A stretch of 64,000 nt of DNA from Pseudoalteromonas sp. XMcav2-N (GTDB lineage Bacteria; Pseudomonadota; Gammaproteobacteria; Enterobacterales; Alteromonadaceae), in the NCBI RefSeq assembly GCF_024124545.1, contig NZ_JAMXSF010000001.1, forward strand, positions 496,001-560,000. The letters run 5' to 3'. Position 1 is the first letter of the stretch. Each line of letters starts with the position of its first letter. The notes beneath the pieces were generated by a model that worked only from the letters and a program-made list of their open reading frames with translations, had not been told where the DNA came from and made no database searches. This document shows positions 41,292 to 50,764 of the stretch, piece by piece. Position numbers and translations under genes: made by a program.

Positions 41292-42068
41292 TTAGGGCGT
41301 CTGATTTGGTTGCAGAAAAAACTGCCGGATGATGGGGCCGACCAGCGCCGGTAACTCCTGATGAGCGGCATGGGTGGTGAAGGGAATATTTGCAAAGCTG
41401 ACGTCTTTAATACGCGCTTTGAGTGCAACGGCTTCTTCCAGAGAAAAAAGAAAGTCGTTGTCACCTCGCATGATCAGGGTAGGGCAATCAATTTGTGCCA
41501 CCAAATCACAAGGGTAGCCAGACTCCTTGGTATCAAGCCAGAGCGTTTTTACTGCCTCAACCAGGGCAGGAAAGTTCGGGGCTGGGTTCGATGCCTGATA
41601 ATAAGCGACTCCCTCAGGAAACAGCTCAGTCCACATTTCAACGGTTAGGCCGCGCAGTTTTTCAACCGCCGGATCACCTTCTTCCAGACGCCAGGATGAT
41701 CCCAGTGTCAGCAATCGAGTAACCTGAGCCGGGTTTTGCACCGCCAGACGATAGGCGACTATCCCGCCATCGCTGAAACCAAACAGAAAGTAGCGTGAAA
41801 TACCCAGCCAATCAAGCAATGCTTGCACGTCGCTTTGATATTGTGCATAGCTCAAAGGTACATCGCCCAGGCTTGATCTTCCCTGGCCTCGCAAGTCAAT
41901 GGATATCAGTCGGAAATGAGTACCCAGATATTCAGTGAGTACATCCAGATCCCGGGTTGAGCCCAAACCTCCGTGCAGCATGGCCAGAGGAAAACCGTCC
42001 GGATTACCACTTTGCTCATAGTGAATCGATATGCCATTGATATCTGCATAGGCTGACTGTTTTGTCAT
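41292..42068 (-). CDS. Alpha/beta hydrolase
   Basis: 258 residues. Oxyanion region HGGLGSTRD, nucleophile elbow GFSDGG (Ser near 98), and a late His in FTTHAAHQELP near 236-240. A lid region lies about 130-190. Likely an esterase- or lactonase-type enzyme of unknown substrate. RBS AAAGGG seven bases before the ATG. It is one of a run of small minus-strand enzymes, 30 bases upstream of the S66 peptidase gene, so possibly cotranscribed. Confidence 0.85.
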   Translation of the reverse strand: MTKQSAYADINGISIHYEQSGNPDGFPLAMLHGGLGSTRDLDVLTEYLGTHFRLISIDLRGQGRSSLGDVPLSYAQYQSDVQALLDWLGISRYFLFGFSDGGIVAYRLAVQNPAQVTRLLTLGSSWRLEEGDPAVEKLRGLTVEMWTELFPEGVAYYQASNPAPNFPALVEAVKTLWLDTKESGYPCDLVAQIDCPTLIMRGDNDFLFSLEEAVALKARIKDVSFANIPFTTHAAHQELPALVGPIIRQFFLQPNQTP

Positions 42069-42116
42069 GATAGAGCCCTTTATGTGGGGTATTGATACTG
42101 TAGTTTGTGAACAGCT

Positions 42117-42416
42117 TTATGAGTGGGTTCGATCTTCCACTTCGTCAAAGGTTTCAACGGAAATTCGCTCAGCCAACAGGCGCATCTTATGCATTTGTTC
42201 GGGGTTGCTGTTATCCCAAAAGTGCACCCAATCTGCACGCGAACGCCATTTGGCTATAGTTAGCACTTTATTTGGGTCATCAGAGCTTTGTAGCATAAAA
42301 CTGCCCAGCGCACCCTGAACGGACTTATGAATTGCATCCATTGTCGCGCGCCATGTTGCCTGAAACTCGGCGATATTTTCAGTGGGTACTTGCCACCGAT
42401 AAATTACCCTAAACAT
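42117..42416 (-). CDS. Antibiotic biosynthesis monooxygenase (ABM) domain protein
   Basis: 99 residues, ferredoxin-like fold of the ABM family (MFRVIYRWQVPTENIAEF, then VLTIAKWRSRADWVHFWD). Such small proteins are cofactor-free oxygenases or haem/quinol-related enzymes; the real substrate is unknown. The ATG at 42416 was chosen because GGGAG lies eight bases upstream and the domain starts there; an upstream in-frame ATG would add 57 low-quality residues. Confidence 0.82.
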   Translation of the reverse strand: MFRVIYRWQVPTENIAEFQATWRATMDAIHKSVQGALGSFMLQSSDDPNKVLTIAKWRSRADWVHFWDNSNPEQMHKMRLLAERISVETFDEVEDRTHS

Positions 42417-42595
42417 AGGTATGTCTCCCTGAGTTAGCCTGCTCATACTAGCGTAATATTGACACTGATATTGGTTATGTCTTTGAGTTTTCAGACTATC
42501 ATCAGGCGTATTGATACGCTCGCATTTTTTGTACGTGTGCCTATATCTGCTGACAGAGTGTGTCACTGACCGCTCTAAATTTGGCACGGAACAGG

Positions 42596-42967
42596 TTACT
42601 CGGCATGCAGGGCGATACAGTTTCCTTCAGAATCTTCAAACTCCGCAACCCAGCCAAATCCGCAAACGGATGTTTTGGGGTAGAGGGTTTTACCTCCCAG
42701 AGACAGCACCTTAGCCAGTGTTGCATCGATGTCATCGGTATGAAAATACAGCCGCGTGCCCGCTTTAGATGGTACATAACTGTCTCCTGTAACCAGTGCA
42801 CCGGTTATGCCGGTTGCCTGATCATTAGATGGGAATAGTGCCATATCATGCCCATCGATGACTGCATGTTCGAACTGAAAACCAAATACGGCGTGGTAAA
42901 ACGCCATCGCGCGATCCAGATCTGTGACTGGAATTTCAAAATATCCAACTGGGTTGTTCTGTGGCAT
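42596..42967 (-). CDS. VOC (glyoxalase/bleomycin resistance) family protein
   Basis: 123 residues, one vicinal-oxygen-chelate domain: VGYFEIPVTDLDRAMAFY at the start and FGWVAEFEDSEGNCIALH at the end, with candidate metal ligands His/Glu in the usual places. Family roles include glyoxalase, dioxygenase and drug-binding proteins. Substrate unknown. Same strand as the neighbouring small enzymes. Confidence 0.88.
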   Translation of the reverse strand: MPQNNPVGYFEIPVTDLDRAMAFYHAVFGFQFEHAVIDGHDMALFPSNDQATGITGALVTGDSYVPSKAGTRLYFHTDDIDATLAKVLSLGGKTLYPKTSVCGFGWVAEFEDSEGNCIALHAE

Positions 42968-43158
42968 TTCTTTTTCCGCTTTTTAAAGGGTCAATTTAGT
43001 ATGGCACGTTTGTGCCATGCTTTTATCCTAAGCTATGTGATCACATACTTAGCTGTTTTCTCGTCAGACATACCATTGCGTCATATGTACCTGAGCGTTA
43101 CTTTAATTTGGCAGTATTATTTTACTTTTTGGTGAATATCCGGGCGGTAATTAAGCTA

Positions 43159-43590
43159 TTACTCCCTTATGGCGTCTGCCTGAAAAACGAACTGACCTTT
43201 ATTATTGTTAAACCCAATTGATTCGTAAAATCGATGTGCATCTTTTCTTAGTATGTTGCACCTAACTCTGACTGTTCCCGGGTGTTGCGCACGCACATGG
43301 TTAACCAGCGTTCGGCCTATCCCTTGCCCCTGGGCGTCAGGAGACACAATTAGCCCTCCGATTTCATAGAAGCCGGCTGATGCCAGTCTCCGTGCGTAGA
43401 ACACATGTATCCAGCCCACGATTAGGCCATTTCGCTCTGCAACGTAGAGCTTGTCCTGAGGAGAGTTGAGTAGTGCATGCAGGTTTTCGTATGCCTCTGA
43501 GGGAGATAATTCGGTATAACCCAGATGGCCAGAGACTTGGTGAATTGCCTTTGAGTCCGATGCCTGCGGTTCTCTGATAATTACGGTCAT
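43159..43590 (-). CDS. GNAT-family N-acetyltransferase
   Basis: 143 residues. The acetyl-CoA binding motif A is GLIVSPDAQGQGIGRTLV, followed by a motif-B-like AHRFYESIGF. The ATG at 43590 is preceded by AAGGAA eight bases upstream and starts at the domain; a longer frame to 43647 is not supported. Acceptor substrate unknown. Confidence 0.9.
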   Translation of the reverse strand: MTVIIREPQASDSKAIHQVSGHLGYTELSPSEAYENLHALLNSPQDKLYVAERNGLIVGWIHVFYARRLASAGFYEIGGLIVSPDAQGQGIGRTLVNHVRAQHPGTVRVRCNILRKDAHRFYESIGFNNNKGQFVFQADAIRE

Positions 43591-43702
43591 ATGGCTTTTC
43601 CTTAAAGTTTCAATTTCACAGTGTGATACCTGCCGTAACAGCTGCATGTTTTTATCGGGTATTTAAACATTGAGTGCGGGGAACTGGCTAAATAAGGCAT
43701 AG

Positions 43703-44002
43703 TTAAGGATGCACTGCTGCGCCTCCAAAGGCTTCTGCCAGATAATTAATGATTGCTTCAGGTTGTGTGAGCGTTTGCTCATCGTCCAAAATAAGCACAG
43801 GCAACCACTGATTGTCCTCGCCAAGAAGTTCAACTACAGCTTTTCTTGGTTTCGCAAAATCAACGCGACGTACATCCACTTGGTCTGCCCAGTGAGGGTT
43901 TACAGTCAGTGCACCTTCAATCATGGCACAGTGGGAGCATATCCACATTTTTCCGGGCCCATCTTCAAAGGGCATGCTGAGTACAAACAAAATGGGTTTC
44001 AC
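43703..44002 (-). CDS. DUF3088 family protein
   Basis: 99 residues. Matches the DUF3088 pattern: a thioredoxin-like start with a CSHCAMIEGAL motif, VRRVDFAKPRKAVVELLGE, then a PVLIL strand and a C-terminal INYLAEAFGG helix. A thioredoxin/glutaredoxin-like fold is likely. Function unknown. Confidence 0.82.
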   Translation of the reverse strand: MKPILFVLSMPFEDGPGKMWICSHCAMIEGALTVNPHWADQVDVRRVDFAKPRKAVVELLGEDNQWLPVLILDDEQTLTQPEAIINYLAEAFGGAAVHP

Positions 44003-44211
44003 CTAAACTCCTTACAATAGGTTTTATTTCGGGAACAGAGTACATCAACTAATGTCAAAAGTGTCTGTTTATTCGACGAATGACGAGTTAGGTCCTGCAT
44101 CCATGATCTATTACTCATGGGTTAAACAGTTGATGTAGGTGAGCAACTTAGCCAACACGACCAGCTAGCCAATCCAGTCGTGTTAAAGGAGAGTCAGTTT
44201 TGTGGCGCCTG

Positions 44212-44748
44212 TTAGCTGCTGAGTTTATCCAACAAGGTAGCAACTGTTTTGTGATTTCTGGTGGTGGCTCTGACCTTAAGTTTGCGCTCAAAAAAATTGG
44301 TATGTATTTTAGTTCTGCCATACCCGTTGGGGCAATAAACGTAAACCATAGTGCCACAGAGACGGTATTGATCTGGCAAGAAGGCTTGGTCGTCCATCTG
44401 CTCAGTCAGTTTGGTATCAGGTATGTCATTGAGGAAGGTAAAATGGCTTTTACTTACATCCTGATCAGAAACAAATGTAGGCATCTCATCGTAAATGGCT
44501 TGCAGTGCATCAAAGGTAAACAGGAACAAATCGACATCCTGATAGTCGTAGGCATCACCAAGCAATTGTGTGATCGTGGCTTTGATCTCTGAACTGGTCA
44601 GCGAGGTGTCAAAGAGCAGATTACCAGATTGCAGATAATAGCTGACATTATCCATCCCCAGTTCAGCGAGTTGCGTACAGAGCGTTTTCATGTTTACTTT
44701 ACGCTGGCCGCTGACGTTAATTCCACGCATCAGGCACACATATTTCAT
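44212..44748 (-). CDS. DUF1697 family protein
   Basis: 178 residues beginning YVCLMRGINVSGQRKVNMKT, the DUF1697 signature, followed by LQSGNLLFD and a C-terminal TRNHKTVATLL, all conserved family blocks. A small cytoplasmic protein of unknown activity, widely spread in bacteria. Confidence 0.9.
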   Translation of the reverse strand: MKYVCLMRGINVSGQRKVNMKTLCTQLAELGMDNVSYYLQSGNLLFDTSLTSSEIKATITQLLGDAYDYQDVDLFLFTFDALQAIYDEMPTFVSDQDVSKSHFTFLNDIPDTKLTEQMDDQAFLPDQYRLCGTMVYVYCPNGYGRTKIHTNFFERKLKVRATTRNHKTVATLLDKLSS

Positions 44749-44800
44749 ACGATTGATCCTTTTTTACTTATTGTTTTTAAATGGCATACCCCAATGCATG

Positions 44801-45271
44801 CTAACCCCGTGTATCCCTGGAGTAAATAGCCGCTTCTGATGCTGTGAAGTTAGTCTTAAATGTAAAGGCATAGGGAGTATCTCCCTCTTGTCTCAAGTGC
44901 ATCAGACGCGCTAATGCTTCTTCTTGCGTCGGGATATGATCTTCCTCAATCCACCATAGCACATAAGTATCTTCTGCCAGGCGATGAAACCATTCGCCTT
45001 TTCTGCGCATAAAGTCACGATGGTGGGTCCGGAACATGAAGTTTTTAAGCGCATCAACAGACTCCCACACCGACATATTGACAATAATACTGGGGTCGTC
45101 AAACATCTGAATGTGAGTTGCGTCGCCCGATTCGTCTTTCAGTCGCCAGACAAACCCCTCACTGTCTTCAGCAATACCATTTATCAGCTCTAAGTTGTCG
45201 ACAAAATCTTTTATCTCGGGGGCATCTAGCGGGTATTTTGTTTTAGCTATATTTAACTGGGCCAGTTTCAT
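44801..45271 (-). CDS. DUF3291 family protein
   Basis: 156 residues. Signature: LAQLNIAKTKYPLDAPEIKDFVDNL, VNMSVWESVDALKNF, HRDFMRRKGEWFHRL and YVLWWIEEDHIPT. Related to ABM-like monooxygenase folds by structure. The ATG at 45271 has AAGGAG seven bases upstream; the longer frame to 45337 is not supported. Function unknown. Confidence 0.9.
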   Translation of the reverse strand: MKLAQLNIAKTKYPLDAPEIKDFVDNLELINGIAEDSEGFVWRLKDESGDATHIQMFDDPSIIVNMSVWESVDALKNFMFRTHHRDFMRRKGEWFHRLAEDTYVLWWIEEDHIPTQEEALARLMHLRQEGDTPYAFTFKTNFTASEAAIYSRDTRG

Positions 45272-45859
45272 GTGTGCGCTCCTTGAGGTTCTTGTAAGCC
45301 TTGATGTGGCGGTTGATGTTTTTTTATTCACGACCAATGGAGGATATAAGGTTGTTTTTCAGGAACACAAGGGCGCAGCTTTTGGATCATACCTGTACCG
45401 TTTTGTGTTGATTTGTCAATTGACTGAATAATAAAAGCTGAGGACATTGATTGCATAATTCCTGCTGAGGTGGGGTTGTAGATCTGCTGTCCATAAAGAT
45501 ATGTGCGTTATATATCGAGCAAGTTTGAGCGCGCTGAGTCTGCTTTTCATGCACTAGTTAACGTGCGTGGAAGGGGCTTCTTAGCAACAGGCTAAACCAA
45601 TTTACTAGTAGTGCACTTTCGATATGACGAGACGGTATCAGAGCAGAGTCTTTCTGTTGTGCTACGCTCATATATTGACGGTGTATGTGAACGCATAGTT
45701 ACAAGGATTATACCACTGTACAACACAGTGGCAGGGTTAGAGTCAGCTCAAAGGTTACTCTTTTACGCTCATATTCACACCTTCTGATGCTAAATAAAAC
45801 CACGGTAAGCCTTTCATTGCATTAGCCTGGTTTAATACGTCTTCTTGGAGCACGTGCTT
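45272..45859. other. 588-base intergenic region before chemoreceptor
   Basis: No gene seen on either strand. It contains a small perfect hairpin CCACTGT/ACAGTGG (45713-45731) and AT-rich stretches that must hold the chemoreceptor promoter. Confidence 0.5.
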
Positions 45860-47554
45860 ATGTTAAAGAAGCTAAAAATTGGTGCGCGAATATATCTAAT
45901 GGGTACCTTACAGCTTGTCCTGATGCTGGTCATGGGTTTGGTTGCAGCCTCTCAAATGGTAAAAATTGGGTATGAGCTTTCTGATATTGCGGAAGAAGAC
46001 ATTCCGCTTGCAAACTTTGTTACTAAAATTACTGAACATCAGCTTGAACAGGCAATCATATTTGAACGAGCATTGTTTCATGGCTCGCTATCTTATCAGG
46101 GGCAAGCCGGAGCTGAGCAGACGTTACAGGAATTGAAACAACAATGGTCGCTGCTAAATAACAAGATAAATCAAGAATTCAAAGTCATAGAAGCATTTAC
46201 GCAGCAAGCCATAACAAAGGTTCATTCAGACGAAGTCGAAGCCAAATTCAGGCAAGTGGCTGACTCAATAAAGTTAATAAATAAACACTATCAGCACCTT
46301 GTAAAGGAGTCTGATCATGTCTTGAGTGTTATAGGTAACGTTTCTATGCAAGAGCTGACAGACAAAGCGCACAAAGTAGAAGCGCTGGAAGACAACCTGA
46401 AAGACGAAACCATAGCCTTACTTGATGATATTCAGGCTTTTACTCAGAAAGCGGCTTTAAAGGCAGAAAGAGATGAACAGAATGGATTAAAATGGATATT
46501 GATAACGCTGGGTGTTGCGTTAGTTTTTAACTTGATTGCTCCTTTCGTGGTAGGGCATTCGATTACCAGCCCGATTTCAAATTTGTCAGAACGACTGCAT
46601 GAGATAAGCGAGGGAGATGGCAATCTCACCATTTTGCTCAATGACACTGCCAAAGATGAAACTGGTGATGTAGCAAGGGCTTTCAATCAGTTTTTGAGCG
46701 TTTTAAGGGGGTTGATTTCTAAAACCAATAAACACGCTTTTGAACTGGGCAGTTCATCGCATCAGGCCTTAGAAATCATGCGCCGAACGGCTACGGATTT
46801 AGAACAGCAAAAACATCAAACTGCGTTGGTTGCGGCGGCAGTGACCCAAATGGCGGCAACAACAAAAGAGGTTGCACAGAACACCAGTCATGCAGCAGAT
46901 GTCACACAGCAAGTTATTGGGAGTGTAGCAAGTGGCAAAAAGGTTGCGGAGGACTCGCAGTATATTATGACTCAGATGGCCGAACAGGTGTCTGAAGTAT
47001 CAAACGTGATAGCAAACCTGGTTGCTGAAACAAACAATATTGGCAGTGTATTGGCATCTATTCAGGGGATTGCGGAACAAACCAATTTACTGGCACTCAA
47101 TGCGGCGATAGAGGCTGCGAGAGCAGGGGAAAGTGGCAGAGGTTTTGCGGTGGTTGCTGATGAGGTCAGAACGCTGGCTCAGCGAACTCAGTCTGCAACT
47201 GTCGATATTCAGGATCTACTGACCCGGCTTCAGAGTGAGGCCAATGAGGCTGTACTCAGTATGAGCAAAGGCAGCGATAGTACCCAGCTGTGTTTAGAGA
47301 AAAGTGCACTGGTTAGCAAGGCATTTGCTGATGTTGAAAACTCCGTAGAAGAAATTGTTCAGCTAAATGTTCAAATTGCTACTGTGGCTGAGCAGCAATC
47401 TGTGGTGACGGAAGAAATAAATCAAAATCTTGTGAACATCAGCACATTGGCGGACGAGACCGCGCAGGGAGCAAAGGAAACGGAAAGTGCCAGTGAGAGT
47501 ATGAAACTGAGGGTGAGTCAATTACAGACTGGTCTGGATTCTTTTAGTGTTTGA
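45860..47554 (+). CDS. Methyl-accepting chemotaxis protein
   Basis: 564 residues: TM1 about 12-34, a helical periplasmic ligand domain of about 170 residues, TM2 about 213-233, HAMP, then a cytoplasmic signalling domain. The highly conserved hairpin tip ([19 protein letters not shown] and [18 protein letters not shown], about 406-443) is intact, so it should couple to CheA/CheW. The ATG at 45860 follows GGAG; an upstream TTG at 45845 would add five residues. Ligand unknown. Confidence 0.95.
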   Translation: MLKKLKIGARIYLMGTLQLVLMLVMGLVAASQMVKIGYELSDIAEEDIPLANFVTKITEHQLEQAIIFERALFHGSLSYQGQAGAEQTLQELKQQWSLLNNKINQEFKVIEAFTQQAITKVHSDEVEAKFRQVADSIKLINKHYQHLVKESDHVLSVIGNVSMQELTDKAHKVEALEDNLKDETIALLDDIQAFTQKAALKAERDEQNGLKWILITLGVALVFNLIAPFVVGHSITSPISNLSERLHEISEGDGNLTILLNDTAKDETGDVARAFNQFLSVLRGLISKTNKHAFELGSSSHQALEIMRRTATDLEQQKHQTALVAAAVTQMAATTKEVAQNTSHAADVTQQVIGSVASGKKVAEDSQYIMTQMAEQVSEVSNVIANLVAETNNIGSVLASIQGIAEQTNLLALNAAIEAARAGESGRGFAVVADEVRTLAQRTQSATVDIQDLLTRLQSEANEAVLSMSKGSDSTQLCLEKSALVSKAFADVENSVEEIVQLNVQIATVAEQQSVVTEEINQNLVNISTLADETAQGAKETESASESMKLRVSQLQTGLDSFSV

Positions 47555-47669
47555 TAAACACAGGAAGCTTACATTGTATTCAGAGTGGCCTGCAGCGTCT
47601 GGTTTATCATACAACACTTAAAGAAAGAACGGGAAGGCACTTTGGTCTAATTGTCAAAAGCGTCTTCGC

Positions 47670-47837
47670 TCATGCCTGCCTGATATAGATTTGAAGCGAG
47701 TTTTTTATATCAGGGACCGTTGTGATGGACTCGCGCCAATTGACTGCAATACCATTGAATCCAGAAAATGCGCCGGCAATTTGACCACCTATTGTCGCTG
47801 TTGTATCGGCATTATTGCCAAATTTGTGGTACGTAAT
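47670..47837 (-). pseudogene. ADP-ribosylglycohydrolase remnant (C-terminal)
   Basis: On the minus strand, 55 codons read HKFGNNADTTATIGGQIAGA followed by a further W-containing stretch (SGFNGIAVNWRES) and a stop. This matches the C-terminal metal-binding block of DraG-type ADP-ribosylglycohydrolases (typically GGDxDTxAAIAGAxxGA, then a W near the end). An in-frame stop lies just upstream and no further N-terminal similarity was found, so about 85% of the gene is lost. One metal-ligand Asp is also changed (GNNAD rather than GGDTD). Confidence 0.7.
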
Positions 47838-47853
47838 TCAGCCCCGTTCAAAC

Positions 47854-47878
47854 AAAATCCCGGCTCGGTGGCCGGGAT
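47854..47878 (-). terminator. Terminator of the sugar dehydrogenase gene
   Basis: ATCCCGGC and GCCGGGAT form a perfect 8-bp stem around a six-base loop. On the minus strand it is followed by TTTTG. It begins about 15 bases after the stop of the PQQ-type dehydrogenase. Confidence 0.8.
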
Positions 47879-47892
47879 GAGGGTATGGCTGG

Positions 47893-49029
47893 CTACTTGG
47901 TTTTGGGTATCACTTTATAGATCCCGCTGCCATCTATTCCCAGGTAAAGATCACCGTTGGGATGGGTCGCTATGCTGCGCACACGGCCGGCGCCTTCGAA
48001 GAGCTTACTGTGACCAACCACTTTATTGCCGTCAAGTTCAACCAGTACCAGATGGGCGAATTTCATTGAACCGACAACCAGATGGCCTTGCCATTGTGGG
48101 TATTTGTCGCTGGTAATAAATTCCATACCGGATGGTGCAATAGAAGGAACCCATACCCAGTCAGGTTGTTGCATTCCATCTCGGGTGGTTTCGTCGGTGA
48201 TCTTTGTTCCGTTATAGTTAATTCCGTATGTGATCACAGGCCAGCCATAGTTCAGGCCCGGCTTGATGATATTGATCTCATCGCCGCCCCTAGGGCCATG
48301 CTCATGGGTCCAGATCTCGCCCGTTTTGGGGTGCATAGCCATACCTTGTGGGTTGCGGTGGCCATAGGAATACACACTTTTACGCGCATCCTTTTGTTTT
48401 GCAAATGGGTTTGAATCGGGGATAGTGCCGTCGGCATTGATACGATGAATTTTACCTGCATCATGATCTAAGCGCTGCGGGTGCACGTCCCGGTTGCCCC
48501 TGTCTCCAATCGAAAAGTACAGGTAGCCATCTTTGTCGAATTCAATGCGAGAGCCGAAATGAAAAGAGGGCTTGGTATTTGGAAAACCATCAAATATTAA
48601 CTGCTTATCAACCAGCTTCATATCTTTGAGGCGTGCACGCATGATAGACGTATTGCTGCCTTTTTCTTCGCCTTCAAAGCCGGAATAAGAAAAATAGATC
48701 CAACCGTTTTCGCTATAGTCAGGGTCTACCTCGATATCCAGCAGGCCACCCTGGCGCTCAGCATGTACCTCTGGCACACCTTCGATCGGTTTGTCGACCA
48801 GCTTGCCCTCTTTGATCAGGCGAAGTTGCCCCGATCTGTCGGTGACCAGCAGCTCTTTGTCGTTTAGCCACACCATTCCCCAGGGGATCTGAATACCCCT
48901 CGCAACCAGTTCCAGTTGATAGTTATCAGCGCTCTTTGCAACTGGGATAGTTTGAGGCTCAACCGCCTGGATGCTCTGGGCAGAGATAAAAAATAAGCTT
49001 AATGCAATGTTGTTTAATGTTTTCTTCAT
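47893..49029 (-). CDS. PQQ-dependent aldose sugar dehydrogenase-like protein
   Basis: 378 residues with a signal peptide, so periplasmic. Six-bladed beta-propeller of the glucose/sorbosone dehydrogenase family (YliI/Asd-like): IPWGMVWL, EGGLL-type block RQGGLLDIEVDPDY, YGHRNPQGMAMHPKTGEIW, HEHGPRGGDEINI and the late PSIAPSGMEF. Expected to oxidise aldoses using pyrroloquinoline quinone. No pqq biosynthesis genes in the window. Single gene with its own terminator. Confidence 0.93.
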   Translation of the reverse strand: MKKTLNNIALSLFFISAQSIQAVEPQTIPVAKSADNYQLELVARGIQIPWGMVWLNDKELLVTDRSGQLRLIKEGKLVDKPIEGVPEVHAERQGGLLDIEVDPDYSENGWIYFSYSGFEGEEKGSNTSIMRARLKDMKLVDKQLIFDGFPNTKPSFHFGSRIEFDKDGYLYFSIGDRGNRDVHPQRLDHDAGKIHRINADGTIPDSNPFAKQKDARKSVYSYGHRNPQGMAMHPKTGEIWTHEHGPRGGDEINIIKPGLNYGWPVITYGINYNGTKITDETTRDGMQQPDWVWVPSIAPSGMEFITSDKYPQWQGHLVVGSMKFAHLVLVELDGNKVVGHSKLFEGAGRVRSIATHPNGDLYLGIDGSGIYKVIPKTK

Positions 49030-49472
49030 GCTTGCTCAACTTAAGTCGACAGAAAGAGGCTCACAGATTAGCGCGTTTTGGTCAAAAATGTCACCGGGTG
49101 CGGTAAGCGGCAGGTTGCCAGCGGTCAGAGCGGGTGAAAATTGTTCGAACAATTCTTCTGGGCTAAAAATGGCTCAGAATTGCCAATAAACCGTTTACTG
49201 GTAACTATTCACTAACTTTAATGAGGGCGGTATCTCACGGGGTATATATAAGTAATTGATAATTAGCTTTATTATTCTTGGTTCTCTTGATGTTTTAGGT
49301 AAGAAGATAAAACAGCATAACTGCATTTTCACTACAGAATTTACAAACTGAAACCTCCATTGCACAGTGTTTTACATCCCTTACATTCGGGCGAAATTCT
49401 TTAATTTGAACGTGTCAGCGTTGTCATATAGGCTTGCGCGAATTTTTTAGCTTTACCCCGGAATGTGTCTCT
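49030..49472. other. 443-base divergent intergenic region
   Basis: Separates the sugar dehydrogenase from the divergent porin and holds both promoters. It contains a perfect 16-bp palindrome AATTGTTCGAACAATT at 49139-49154, about 110 bases before the dehydrogenase ATG, a possible operator. One such palindrome is expected by chance in a window this size, so the case is weak. Confidence 0.45.
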
Positions 49473-50705
49473 ATGTCATTTAATTCCCGACGCACTATTT
49501 TGTTTTCGAGTGCCCTGATCATTGGCTCTGCCTCCGTTGATACGAACGCGACAGAGTTAGATACGCTGAAGCGTGAACTTGTTAATTTGCAGCAAAAAGT
49601 GGTACAGCTTGAAGCACAACAAGAAGCGGACAATAAACCTGCTGAGCAGGGTGTAAAGGTAGGCGGTGCTATTCGCTTTAATTATGGTATGAACTCCTAC
49701 GATCAGGACAGTGAGCGTCGTGGTGGTGACATCGACTTTGACCTGGCTCGTATTAATTTATCAGGTAAGGTTACTGATATCGGTATCAATGCGGAAGTGC
49801 GATTTCATGACTACATGCGGGTTGTGAAGTTTGCTTACCTGGACTACGACCTCACACCGCAGTGGCAGGCTCAGCTCGGCCTGGCTCCCGTACCATTTGG
49901 TAATACGCCGGTTGCATCACACAGCTACTTTATGACACCCAATTATTTCGTTGGTCTGGAAGAGGACTATGATTTAGGTCTGGTGTTCAAACGTACTATG
50001 CAGGATAACTGGCAACTGGATCTGGCCTTTTTCAAAAACGACGCTCACGGTGGCATAGATGGTGCGGCGGAAGATCGCAAAGACCGGTACTCGGTGGATA
50101 TCGTTGGTCTGCGCACTGCGGGTGAGTACGTTTACGACACGCCTGAACAAAAGCTGGCTGAGTATAACACTCTGGCAGGGCGCTTTGCCTATCAGCTGGA
50201 TCACGCTTTTGGTACTACCCAGATCGGATTCTCAGCACTGCATGGCGGTCTGGACAATGGCATCTCTCGGGCCGGCAATTATCACGCCTGGGCTGTGCAT
50301 GCGTCTAGTCGATATCACCAGTGGTATGTCCATTTTCAACACACCGAGTATGATTATCAGGTCGATGAATTTACCCAGATTGCGGTTGCTGCAAATGCGA
50401 TGTATGACACCATAGCGGCAAAGGCTTCGTCGACGACTATGGGCGTGTCCTATGACTGGCAGGTTGAGTTTGGACCGTTAACTGAGCTGACCGTTTATAA
50501 TGACTTTGGCTTAATGCATGGCAAATCTGATGACAGCGCAAACACCTGGATGAATATCACCGGTATGGCTGTGGCGGCAGGCCCTGTATTTGCCTATGTC
50601 GATTTGGTACATGCCAAAAATCAACCTTTTGTTGGTGGCACGCTTGTAGGTGACAGTGAAGGCTCTGAGCGCCGTTTTAACATCAATGTAGGCTATTACT
50701 TCTAA
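49473..50705 (+). CDS. Outer-membrane porin
   Basis: 410 residues. Signal peptide, then a short coiled-coil-like stretch (ELDTLKRELVNLQQKVVQLE) and a 16- to 18-strand-type beta barrel with alternating hydrophobic/polar residues, ending in NINVGYYF with the C-terminal Phe typical of outer-membrane proteins. This is the DcaP/phosphate-porin-like class with a periplasmic coiled coil. Start at 49473 (MSFNSRRTILFSSA) gives a normal signal peptide; an ATG at 49434 would add 13 residues. Solute unknown. Confidence 0.88.
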   Translation: MSFNSRRTILFSSALIIGSASVDTNATELDTLKRELVNLQQKVVQLEAQQEADNKPAEQGVKVGGAIRFNYGMNSYDQDSERRGGDIDFDLARINLSGKVTDIGINAEVRFHDYMRVVKFAYLDYDLTPQWQAQLGLAPVPFGNTPVASHSYFMTPNYFVGLEEDYDLGLVFKRTMQDNWQLDLAFFKNDAHGGIDGAAEDRKDRYSVDIVGLRTAGEYVYDTPEQKLAEYNTLAGRFAYQLDHAFGTTQIGFSALHGGLDNGISRAGNYHAWAVHASSRYHQWYVHFQHTEYDYQVDEFTQIAVAANAMYDTIAAKASSTTMGVSYDWQVEFGPLTELTVYNDFGLMHGKSDDSANTWMNITGMAVAAGPVFAYVDLVHAKNQPFVGGTLVGDSEGSERRFNINVGYYF

Positions 50706-50720
50706 TCCCGAACACCACAC

Positions 50721-50747
50721 AACCTCTGAGTATTCAGCTCAGAGGTT
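50721..50747. terminator. Hairpin between porin and peptide gene
   Basis: AACCTCTGAG and CTCAGAGGTT form a perfect 10-bp stem with a seven-base loop. No T-run follows on either strand, so termination would be weak; placed between convergent genes. Confidence 0.55.
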
Positions 50748-50764
50748 GGGCCGTGCAGACTGAA

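Noticed and set aside
47691-48116. 141-codon + strand open frame overlapping the sugar dehydrogenase
   Set aside because: It covers the opposite strand of a clear gene and its terminator; residue composition is not protein-like. The real remnant here is on the minus strand.
49139-49154. 16-bp perfect palindrome as a proven operator
   Set aside because: About one such palindrome is expected by chance in a window of this size, and no second copy was found; listed only as a possibility.
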